Position numbers and translations under genes: made by a program. 8,973 nt of DNA from Candidatus Sabulitectum sp. (GTDB lineage Bacteria; Fermentibacterota; Fermentibacteria; Fermentibacterales; JCC-6). Location: positions 1 to 8,973 of the forward strand of contig JAGLQD010000270.1 in the NCBI GenBank assembly GCA_023136985.1, written 5' to 3'. This document shows, piece after piece, positions 1-6,083 of this stretch (within the stretch, counting starts at the first letter, position 1; each line of letters opens with the position of its first letter). The notes below the pieces were generated by a model that saw only the letters and a list, made by a program, of their open reading frames with translations, searched no databases and was not told the origin of the DNA.

Positions 1-147
1 GGTACCGGTCTTGGTCTTGCAGTAACTTATGGTATCGTGAAAATGCACAGAGGGCAGATCACAGTGGATTCCAATGCCGATCCTCATTCCGGGCCCACAG
101 GAACCACTTTTACGGTTACTCTTCCCAGAAGAGGGCCGGAGAATTAA
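1..147 (+). CDS. Sensor histidine kinase, C-terminal fragment (ATPase domain end)
   Basis: The frame is open from the first base and encodes the last 48 residues of a protein cut by the left edge of the window. It starts inside the G2 box of a GHKL/HATPase_c domain (Gly-Thr-Gly-Leu-Gly-Leu) and continues with a YGIVKMHRG helix and the closing TGTTFTVTLP strand. That is the usual end of a sensor kinase catalytic domain. The gene ends with tandem stops (TAATAA), 15 nt before the receiver gene start. The sensory domain is outside the window, so the stimulus cannot be read. It is probably the kinase partner of the next gene. Assignment to the histidine kinase superfamily is firm; the subfamily is unknown. 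Confidence 0.9.
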   Translation, partial: GTGLGLAVTYGIVKMHRGQITVDSNADPHSGPTGTTFTVTLPRRGPEN

Positions 148-162
148 TAAAGGAGATATCCT

Positions 163-552
163 ATGACTGAAATAAAGAAAGTTCTTGTTGTGGATGATGA
201 TTCCGATTTTCTCATTCAGACCGAGATGATGTTTTCCACAAGAGGTTATGAGGTTATCACTGCTCCTGGAAGAAAGGAAGCAGAGGAAACATTTGATTCA
301 TTCACTCCGGGCATCGCAGTGATCGACCTGATGATGGAAAATGATGATGACGGGTTTGTGCTGGCATACCGCATCAAGAAGAGATTTCCTGAATGTGTTG
401 TGATCATGGTGACAAATGTTACAGGAGAAACAGGCATTCAGTTTCCAGGTGAAGATGATTCTTCCGGCTGGATCAATGCCGATGCAATTCTTTCCAAGCC
501 GGTAAGATTTGAACAGATCCAGGAAGAACTGAACAAGATAGAGAGCCGTTAG
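163..552 (+). CDS. Stand-alone response regulator receiver protein (CheY-like)
   Basis: This 129-residue cytoplasmic protein is a single receiver domain with no output domain. The acidic pocket is D11-D12-D13, the phospho-acceptor is D55 (in VIDLMM), the switch Thr is T84, and the conserved Lys is K112 in SKPV. The stretch between T84 and K112 is somewhat longer than in CheY, with an acidic Gly-Trp-containing segment (about residues 88-108). As I recall, a similar loop occurs in a receiver subfamily found beside redox and hydrogenase genes. The start has a strong ribosome-binding site, AAGGAG, ending 7 nt upstream of ATG. The gene lies between a kinase and a receiver-kinase, so a role as phosphorelay intermediate or phosphate sink is plausible. 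Its target cannot be inferred from sequence. Confidence 0.93.
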   Translation: MTEIKKVLVVDDDSDFLIQTEMMFSTRGYEVITAPGRKEAEETFDSFTPGIAVIDLMMENDDDGFVLAYRIKKRFPECVVIMVTNVTGETGIQFPGEDDSSGWINADAILSKPVRFEQIQEELNKIESR

Positions 553-556
553 TATC

Positions 557-1687
557 ATGGCAGAAAAAGTACTTTCTCTGCTGATCGTTGACGACGAAGA
601 AGGTATGCGACTGGGTGTTAAGCGCTCCTTGCGGCATTTCTCCATGGAGGCAGAGGATACAGGCGATATTGTAAAATTTGATGTAACCGAGGCTGCGTCA
701 GGTGAGGAAGCAATAGCTCTGATGAAAGAGTCATCCCCGGATATAGTCCTGCTTGACAACAAGATGGACGGGATCTCGGGTATTGAGGTTCTGCATTGGA
801 TAAATCAGAATGATCTTGACCTGATGGCCATAATGATCACTGCTTACGCATCCATCGAGACTGCCATATCAGCAACAAAGCAGGGGGCGTATGATTTTCT
901 GCCCAAGCCGTTCACTCCGGCGGAGCTGAAGGTTTCTGTCAGGCAGGCTGCAGCTCACCTGGTTACACTGCGCCAGGCACGGGAACTGGAGCGGGAAAAG
1001 AAGAGGGTAAGATTCCAGTTCATCAGTGTTCTGGCCCACGAGTTGAAAGCACCACTGGCTGCTATTGAAGGCTATCTTTTCCTGCTTCGTGACGGGATTG
1101 GAATGGATGACCCCGCTGTTTATGAGAAAGTGGTTGGAAGAAGCCTTACAAGGCTGGGCGGCATGAGGAAACTGATCTACGATCTTCTTGACCTAACCAG
1201 ACTTGAGTCCGGTCAGAAGAAGAGAGAACTTTCTTCAGTTGATGTACTGGAAATTGCAGGGATCAGCATGGAAACCATGAAGCCGGAGGCTGACAGACGG
1301 GGAATCACAATTTCTATTGAGGCCACCTCAGAAGAGATTTCAATGGTTGCAGACAGCGGTGAATTGGAGATAGTGCTGAACAACCTTATTTCCAACGCAG
1401 TGAAATACAACAAAGACTCAGGGCGTGTTACTGTAAAAGTGATGGATGAGCCTGAACTGGTCCGGTTTGCTGTAACAGATACCGGTATTGGAATGTCGGA
1501 GAACGAAGTGGAGAAGCTGTTCGGAGAATTTGTAAGAATAAAGAATTCGAAAACCAGAGACATTCTGGGCAGCGGTCTAGGGCTTTCAATAATGAAAAGA
1601 ATTGCGTTGCTGTACAATGGAGAGGTAACAGTTGAGAGCACTCCTGACGTGGGCTCTACATTTACTGTTACACTGCAGAAAACCTGA
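557..1687 (+). CDS. Receiver-histidine kinase protein (REC-HisKA-HATPase), soluble
   Basis: This 376-residue protein has an N-terminal receiver domain (about 5-125; acidic pocket D12/D13, phospho-acceptor D67, T95, K117). A short charged linker (about 138-152) leads to a dimerisation and phosphotransfer domain with H161 in the H-box LAHELKAP, then a HATPase domain (about 265-376). The ATPase motifs are N280 (N box), DTGIG at 308-312 (G1), F322 (F box) and GSGLGL at 338-343 (G2). All catalytic residues are present, and there is no membrane segment or signal peptide. The receiver precedes the kinase, the reverse of a classical hybrid kinase, so the protein probably takes its input from an upstream phosphorelay and adjusts its own kinase activity. 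The start lies 4 nt after the previous stop with no strong ribosome-binding site, which suggests translational coupling. Confidence 0.93.
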   Translation: MAEKVLSLLIVDDEEGMRLGVKRSLRHFSMEAEDTGDIVKFDVTEAASGEEAIALMKESSPDIVLLDNKMDGISGIEVLHWINQNDLDLMAIMITAYASIETAISATKQGAYDFLPKPFTPAELKVSVRQAAAHLVTLRQARELEREKKRVRFQFISVLAHELKAPLAAIEGYLFLLRDGIGMDDPAVYEKVVGRSLTRLGGMRKLIYDLLDLTRLESGQKKRELSSVDVLEIAGISMETMKPEADRRGITISIEATSEEISMVADSGELEIVLNNLISNAVKYNKDSGRVTVKVMDEPELVRFAVTDTGIGMSENEVEKLFGEFVRIKNSKTRDILGSGLGLSIMKRIALLYNGEVTVESTPDVGSTFTVTLQKT

Positions 1688-1695
1688 AAAAATAG

Positions 1696-1723
1696 TATCA
1701 CAGAGGTAAATGCTGCTGTGATA
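1696..1723. promoter_or_regulatory. Perfect 8-bp inverted repeat upstream of hydG
   Basis: TATCACAG (1696-1703) and CTGTGATA (1716-1723) are exact reverse complements separated by 12 nt, in the 49-nt gap between the receiver-kinase stop and hydG. The right arm ends 3 nt before the AAGGA ribosome-binding site. No T-run follows, so it does not look like an intrinsic terminator. It may be an operator half-site pair or an RNA hairpin controlling hydG translation. The binding partner is unknown. Confidence 0.45.
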
Positions 1724-1736
1724 TTTAAGGAAAGCA

Positions 1737-3143
1737 ATGAAACGGGAATTATCAAAGAACTGTAAGGATTTCATAAACGATCAGGCAATTGAAGACCTGG
1801 TTGCTGAAACAGTGGAGAATGCTTCCCATGTTCGAGAGATCATCGCAAAAAGCCTGAACAAGGAAGCTTTGACAGTGGCTGAGACTGCTGCGTTGCTTGC
1901 GGTGAAGAACAAGGAACTTCTTGAGGAGATATATGACGCTGCCCGCACATTGAAGAAGAATGTATACGGGAACAGGATCGTTATTTTCGCCCCTCTGTAT
2001 ACAGGCAATCTCTGTGAGAACGACTGCGGCTACTGCTCTTTCAGAAGATCTTCAAAAACCACAGTACGCAAGACACTGAGTGATTCAGAGATAGTTAAAC
2101 AGGTGGAAGCGCTGGAAGATGCAGGGCACAAGCGTCTTATACTTGTCTGCGGTGAACACTCCAGTTATACCCCTGAATACATTGCAGGAACTGTTGAAAT
2201 GGTCTATTCGGTAAAAAAGGGTAATGGCGACATAAGAAGGGTAAACATCAATGCCGCCCCTATGGATACCGAAGGTTACAAACTTGTAAAAGAAGCCGGT
2301 ATCGGTACATATCAGATTTTCCAGGAGACATACAATCACAAAGCATACAGAAAGTATCACCCTTCGAATACAAACAAGGGAGACTATCTGTACCGCCTGG
2401 ACGGTCTTACCAGGGCCTATGAGGCAGGCTGTGACGATGTGGGCATAGGAGCTCTCTTCGGTCTTTATGACTGGCGTTTCGAAGTGCTTTCCATGGTGAC
2501 CCATGCACGGTTCTTTATGGACAGATTCGGGTGCGGGCCGCATACTGTGAGCTTTCCCAGGGTTCGCCCGGCTCACGGGGTTAAGCTTGATGAGCAGTAT
2601 CTTGTTTCCGATGACGAATTCAAAAGGCTTGTGGCGATACTGCGGCTGGCCATTCCCTACACCGGTATGATCTTAACCGCAAGAGAAACCCCGGAGATAC
2701 GCAGAGAGGTAATGGAGTTCGGTGTGTCACAGATAGATGCCGGGACCCGTATTGATCTTGGGGGATATACAAATCATATGAAACAGGAAATGAACAAGGA
2801 ACAGTTTCATATCGGCGACTCCCGCACCATGGATGAGATAGTTCGTGAGCTTTTGAACACAGGATACATTCCAAGCTTCTGTACATCATGCTACCGTGCC
2901 GGGCGTACCGGTGAGCAGTTCATGGAATTTGCCATACCCGGTTTCATTGAAAAATTCTGCACACCCAACGGTCTTCTCACTCTTCAGGAATATCTGCTGG
3001 ATTATGCTTCTCCTGCCACTAAAGCTGCAGGCAATGTCCTTATAGCACATGAATTAAGCCGGTACTCGCATTCCAACAAGAGTGATCTTGTGGAGAAACT
3101 CAGAAAAACGCAGTTGGAAGGTGCCCATGACCTCTTTTTCTGA
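1737..3143 (+). CDS. hydG: [FeFe]-hydrogenase maturase HydG (radical SAM tyrosine lyase)
   Basis: HydG cleaves tyrosine by radical SAM chemistry to p-cresol and dehydroglycine. The latter becomes the CO and CN- ligands of the H-cluster, delivered as an iron-cysteine-CO-CN synthon. This 468-residue protein has the family's usual length. The radical SAM cluster motif CX3CX2C is C93-C97-C100 (in GNLCENDCGYCSF). The HydG-specific C-terminal auxiliary cluster motif CX2CX22C is C382, C385 and C408. That second motif separates HydG from the related thiamine enzyme ThiH. The ATG follows TTAAGGAAAG, a usable but closely spaced ribosome-binding site. The 3' end overlaps hydE by 17 nt, so translation is probably coupled. 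No missing residues were noticed. Confidence 0.97.
   Translation: MKRELSKNCKDFINDQAIEDLVAETVENASHVREIIAKSLNKEALTVAETAALLAVKNKELLEEIYDAARTLKKNVYGNRIVIFAPLYTGNLCENDCGYCSFRRSSKTTVRKTLSDSEIVKQVEALEDAGHKRLILVCGEHSSYTPEYIAGTVEMVYSVKKGNGDIRRVNINAAPMDTEGYKLVKEAGIGTYQIFQETYNHKAYRKYHPSNTNKGDYLYRLDGLTRAYEAGCDDVGIGALFGLYDWRFEVLSMVTHARFFMDRFGCGPHTVSFPRVRPAHGVKLDEQYLVSDDEFKRLVAILRLAIPYTGMILTARETPEIRREVMEFGVSQIDAGTRIDLGGYTNHMKQEMNKEQFHIGDSRTMDEIVRELLNTGYIPSFCTSCYRAGRTGEQFMEFAIPGFIEKFCTPNGLLTLQEYLLDYASPATKAAGNVLIAHELSRYSHSNKSDLVEKLRKTQLEGAHDLFF
3116..3121 (+). promoter_or_regulatory. Ribosome-binding site that sets the hydE start
   Basis: GGAAGG lies inside the 3' end of hydG and ends 5 nt before the ATG at 3127. 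A longer GTG start at 3082 has only CAACAAGA upstream and would add 15 residues unlike a HydE N-terminus. The ATG is therefore preferred. Confidence 0.6.
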
Positions 3144-4275
3144 CAGCATACAGCAGAAAACAGACTTTTCAGTTGAAGAGATATGCTCTCTTCTTGAAAC
3201 AACCGGAGAAGGCAATACAGCTTCCCTGTTCAGCCATGCCTGCAGAGTAAAAAATGCACATGCCCGCCGGGGAGTTCATTTTCGAGGCATAATAGAGTTA
3301 AGCAACATCTGTGAAAGAGATTGTCTCTACTGCGGCATACGCAGAAGTAACCTTGATGTTACCCGTTTCCAGATGACAAAACAGCAGATCCTTGATGCAG
3401 CGGCGTGGACCCATAAAGCCGGGTATGGTTCACTGGTTATTCAGGCAGGAGAGCGGAGGGATGCAGGCTTCATTGATTTCATTGAAGAGATGCTCAGAGA
3501 GATAAAGAAGCTGTCAGGCGGGGCTCTGGGAATCACTCTTTCACTGGGAGAACAGAGTAAAGATGTGTATGCCCGGTGGTTTGAAGCAGGGGCACATCGC
3601 TATTTGTTAAGGATCGAAACATCCGATCCAGAGCTTTACAGGCAGATTCATCCGCCCGGATACAGTTTTGAAGAGAGAGTTGCCTGTCTGGGATTTCTTC
3701 GGGAAACCGGTTACCAGGTGGGTACCGGTGTGATGATAGGCTTGCCGGGGCAGACAGTTGCCCAGCTTGCTTCAGACATTCTGTTTTTTAAAGAGAACGA
3801 CATAGACATGATAGGAATGGGACCGTACATCCCGCACCACTCTACTCCCATGTTTCAGAAACCTTTAGAGCTTAGTGTTGATTCCCGGTTCAAACTGGGG
3901 CTGAATATGATTGCCGTCACCAGGATAGTGCTGAGAGATGTGAACATTGCAGCAACCACTGCATTGCAGGCTCTGAAGAGTGATGGAAGGGAGCTGGGAT
4001 TACAAGCCGGGGCAAACATAATAATGCCCAATGTAACAAGTACTGAATACCGCACCGGCTACCAGCTTTATGACAACAAGCCATGCATGGATGAGAATTC
4101 AGAGGTATGCAGAGATAATCTTGTTGCAGGGATAAAGAATGCAGGGGAGACCGTGATCTACGGTCAGTGGGGTGACTCGAAGCACTTTTGCAAGAGAAAA
4201 GGCATTGAATCTTCACATGATTCGGCCACGGTCAGCCAGTTATCCGGACACGCGAGGAGGCTAGAGCAATGTTAA
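3127..4275 (+). CDS. hydE: [FeFe]-hydrogenase maturase HydE (radical SAM)
   Basis: HydE is the second radical SAM enzyme of H-cluster assembly. It acts on the HydG-derived organometallic synthon on the way to the diiron precursor. From the ATG at 3127 the protein is 382 residues. The cluster motif CX3CX2C is C62-C66-C69 (ICERDCLYCGIRR), followed by a typical TIM-barrel sequence (LVIQAGE, LRIETSDPELY, TGVMIGLPGQT, GMGPYIPHHSTP). Related barrels occur in BioB and PylB, but the adjacent hydG and hydF settle the identity. The protein is somewhat longer than well-studied HydE proteins (about 350 residues). After the GDS near residue 350 there is a polar tail of about 30 residues. The gene overlaps hydG by 17 nt and hydF by 7 nt. 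Confidence 0.96.
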   Translation: MTSFSDSIQQKTDFSVEEICSLLETTGEGNTASLFSHACRVKNAHARRGVHFRGIIELSNICERDCLYCGIRRSNLDVTRFQMTKQQILDAAAWTHKAGYGSLVIQAGERRDAGFIDFIEEMLREIKKLSGGALGITLSLGEQSKDVYARWFEAGAHRYLLRIETSDPELYRQIHPPGYSFEERVACLGFLRETGYQVGTGVMIGLPGQTVAQLASDILFFKENDIDMIGMGPYIPHHSTPMFQKPLELSVDSRFKLGLNMIAVTRIVLRDVNIAATTALQALKSDGRELGLQAGANIIMPNVTSTEYRTGYQLYDNKPCMDENSEVCRDNLVAGIKNAGETVIYGQWGDSKHFCKRKGIESSHDSATVSQLSGHARRLEQC

Positions 4276-5489
4276 AAACTCCCAGAGGCTTGAGGACGCA
4301 GATAGGCATCTTTGGAAGACGGAATGTGGGAAAGTCCACATTCATGAATGCTTTGACCAGGCAGAATGTATCCATTGTTTCTGATGTTCCAGGCACCACC
4401 ACCGACCCAGTTCAGAAGGCAATGGAATTGCTGCCCCTGGGGCCGGTGCTTCTTGTGGACACAGCTGGGCTTGATGATGGCGGTGTGCTGGGCACAGAGC
4501 GTACTGCAAGAACGAAAAAGTTCCTTGACCGTGCGGATGTGGCAGTAGTAGTAAGTGATTCCTGCAACTGGGATGAATTCGAGGAAGATCTGGTCAGAAA
4601 ATTTCTTGTGACAGGTACTCCGCTGCTGGTGGTTTTTAACAAGGCAGATCTGTTTCCGGAGCCACCTGAACGGGCTATTCCTTTTCTATCGGAGAAGAAT
4701 GTTCCATACTTACAGATCTCTGCTGTTAACCCTCATGCGGCTGAATCAATCAAAGCAAAGCTCATCCGGATCCTTCCTGACAGTTTCTTTATTCCCACTA
4801 CAATTCTTGGTGATCTTATAAACCCCGGGGATAATGTGGTGCTTGTTACCCCCATTGATTCAGAAGCCCCAAAGGGAAGACTGATCATGCCCCAGGTACA
4901 GACCATCAGAGATATTCTGGATAATCAGGCCTACTGCACGGTTGTTCAAGAGCGAGATCTCCCCAATGCGCTGAATAACATGAAGAAAAAGCCAGCACTG
5001 GTAATTACCGATTCTCAGGCCTTTCTCAGTGTTGCGGAGAATACTCCCGATGATGTGCCGCTGACCTCTTTTTCAATTCTTTTTGCAAGATACAAAGGCG
5101 ATCTGCAGACATTTGTGGATGGAGCAAGGTCGATTGAAAAGCTGAAACCCGGCGACAAGGTTCTTGTGGCAGAGGCCTGTACCCATCACCCCACAGTGGA
5201 TGACATAGGTACAGTGAAAATTCCAAAGTGGCTTTCACAGCATGTGGGCGGTGAACTGAACTTTTCATTTACCAGGGGACACGACTTTCCTGAAGACATT
5301 TCCTCTTTCAAATTAATTATTCACTGTGGAGGATGTACATTCAATCCCAGAATGATGGCCTCAAGAATTATGACATGCAGAGATGCAGGTGTTCCAATAA
5401 CAAATTACGGTGTTGCCATATCCTATTCGCTTGGAATATTCCACCGGGCTCTGGGGCCGTTCAGTAATTTGTCGGGTATGGAAAAGTAG
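4269..5489 (+). CDS. hydF: [FeFe]-hydrogenase maturation GTPase and scaffold HydF
   Basis: HydF is the GTPase scaffold that receives the diiron precursor from the HydG/HydE reactions and transfers it to apo-HydA. The 406-residue protein has the family's normal length. The N-terminal GTPase domain carries the P-loop GRRNVGKS (16-23), a G2-region Thr cluster (43-45), DTAG (64-67) and NKAD (124-127). A dimerisation domain follows, and the C-terminal Fe-S domain has the HydF signature: C304-x-H306, then H352-C353-x2-C356. A strong ribosome-binding site, AGGAGG (4255-4260), lies 8 nt before the ATG, and the start overlaps the end of hydE by 7 nt. The maturase set is thus complete and intact. This is the last gene before a long non-coding gap, but I could not find a clear intrinsic terminator after it. 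Confidence 0.97.
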   Translation: MLKTPRGLRTQIGIFGRRNVGKSTFMNALTRQNVSIVSDVPGTTTDPVQKAMELLPLGPVLLVDTAGLDDGGVLGTERTARTKKFLDRADVAVVVSDSCNWDEFEEDLVRKFLVTGTPLLVVFNKADLFPEPPERAIPFLSEKNVPYLQISAVNPHAAESIKAKLIRILPDSFFIPTTILGDLINPGDNVVLVTPIDSEAPKGRLIMPQVQTIRDILDNQAYCTVVQERDLPNALNNMKKKPALVITDSQAFLSVAENTPDDVPLTSFSILFARYKGDLQTFVDGARSIEKLKPGDKVLVAEACTHHPTVDDIGTVKIPKWLSQHVGGELNFSFTRGHDFPEDISSFKLIIHCGGCTFNPRMMASRIMTCRDAGVPITNYGVAISYSLGIFHRALGPFSNLSGMEK

Positions 5490-5607
5490 TGGAAGTAGAT
5501 TCCAGTATTCCCACGATCATAGGACAGTGATCCATGATGCAGGGTGTGAAATCAGCATGAGTTTGTCATATTCAGGATGTGGCGTTATACAGCAAAATCA
5601 GTTAGAT

Positions 5608-5784
5608 AGGTGTAACTTTGACAAGAGGTTTCAAATTGTTATGTATCAATACGTTAGCATCTTTATTGCAGGGGCTTTACAGGTGTGAGTTTTTACTGCA
5701 TAATCCGGTAGTGTAAATATGGAGGTGTGTCTTTCTGAAGCAGGGCTCTGGTCTTGTCAAATTAGGAAAGGCAGGTGTCTTTTA
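5608..5784 (+). repeat. Four spaced copies of AGGTGT-N3-TTW
   Basis: Copies lie at 5608-5619 (AGGTGTAACTTT), 5681-5692 (AGGTGTGAGTTT), 5723-5734 (AGGTGTGTCTTT) and 5773-5784 (AGGTGTCTTTTA). All have the same orientation, with start-to-start spacings of 73, 42 and 50 nt. The first two spacings are close to whole helical turns (about 7 and 4). A further AGGTGT at 5387, inside hydF, lacks the following TT. The series may be direct-repeat binding sites for a regulator, which cannot be named from sequence. Confidence 0.4.
5618..5645 (+). promoter_or_regulatory. Candidate sigma-70-type promoter for hox
   Basis: A perfect -35 hexamer TTGACA (5618-5623) is followed after 16 nt by a weak -10-like TATGTA (5640-5645). 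The first AGGTGT-N3-TTT copy overlaps the upstream edge of the -35. Transcription from here would give a leader of roughly 430 nt before hoxF. The weak -10 keeps confidence low. Confidence 0.28.
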
Positions 5785-5968
5785 TTTGCATTATTTATGT
5801 TCATATGTCGTTCCTGCTGATGATTTCGCCGGTTGTTTGATGTCCGAAACGTCAGTAGAGATGTGCTAATATTTGTTGATGATTGATTGATTTGTTTACC
5901 AGCGCAATACATTTGTCTGAGCTTTTCGGCAGAATGGAGGGAAGTACTTGCCGGAGCAGAAGTTAAGA

Positions 5969-6031
5969 AACTAACAGTAGTTCGCATGTGGATGCGCAGC
6001 AATTCCTGCATTACCAGATAGGAAATTGCTG
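5969..6031 (+). promoter_or_regulatory. Three contiguous hairpins in the hoxF leader
   Basis: Three stem-loops abut without gaps. The first is AACTA-acag-TAGTT (5969-5982) and the second is CGCAT-gtgg-ATGCG (5983-5996). The third has an 11-bp stem with a one-base bulge, CAGCAATTCCT (5997-6007) against AGGAAATTGCTG (6020-6031), with a 12-nt loop. A competing short stem (GTTA 5962-5965 with TAAC 5972-5975) would exclude the first hairpin. No T-run follows the third stem, so it is not a standard terminator. A structured 5' leader, cis-acting RNA switch or protein-binding element is plausible; it matches no riboswitch class I recognise. Confidence 0.45.
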
Positions 6032-6049
6032 TTATTCCCGAGGTTCTGG

Positions 6050-6070
6050 TTTTGTACACTTATGACAAAA
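6050..6070. promoter_or_regulatory. Inverted repeat TTTTGT-N9-ACAAAA before hoxF
   Basis: Two perfect 6-nt arms (6050-6055 and 6065-6070) flank a 9-nt spacer and end 3 nt before the GAGG ribosome-binding site of hoxF. The TTGT...ACAA core resembles the ends of Rex (NADH/NAD+ sensor) operators, but it is one base shorter than the usual 18-bp site and lacks the inner TTAA-type bases. It is a redox-operator candidate only. Confidence 0.3.
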
Positions 6071-6083
6071 GCCGAGGTAATTA

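Larger units (their letters stand above)
5490..6083. other. 594-nt intergenic control region between hydF and hoxF
   Basis: No open frame here has protein-like composition or a recognisable family, and the region looks more AT-rich than its flanks. It contains the AGGTGT motif series (5608-5784), a TTGACA promoter candidate (5618-5645), a short GATT-rich run (5878-5893), an 8-bp palindrome AAGTACTT (5942-5949), three adjacent hairpins (5969-6031) and a TTTTGT/ACAAAA inverted repeat (6050-6070). No T-run terminator follows hydF. Its position and content fit a regulated promoter plus long leader for the hox operon. Confidence 0.6.

Noticed and set aside
298..762. A 154-residue minus-strand open frame across the receiver genes.
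   Set aside because: It is antisense to two clear receiver-domain genes and has no recognisable motif; it is a shadow frame.
3082..3126. Longer hydE start at GTG 3082.
   Set aside because: It has a poor ribosome-binding site, a 62-nt overlap with hydG and an unlikely N-terminus; ATG 3127 has GGAAGG at proper spacing.
5515..5532. Short hairpin GATCA-N8-TGATC as a hydF terminator.
   Set aside because: The stem is only 5 bp and weak, and no T-run follows it.
5410..5688. A 92-residue + strand open frame crossing the hydF end.
   Set aside because: It overlaps hydF in another frame, lacks a ribosome-binding site, and its composition and motifs do not look like a protein family.
5878..5893. GATT-rich run as a possible FNR-type site or microsatellite.
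   Set aside because: It lacks the TTGAT-N4-ATCAA dyad, and three short repeats are within chance in AT-rich DNA.
5887..5913. Promoter candidate TTGATT-N15-TACATT.
   Set aside because: Both hexamers match only partly and the 15-nt spacer is short; it is not strong enough to annotate.
5680..5960. A sigma-54 (GG-N10-GC) promoter in the gap.
   Set aside because: Several GG/GC pairs were checked (for example near 5774 and 5936), but none has the required 10-nt spacing.
5757..6059. A 100-residue minus-strand open frame in the hydF-hoxF gap.
   Set aside because: There is no recognisable domain, no ribosome-binding site was noted, and the sequence is explained by hairpins and repeats in a control region.
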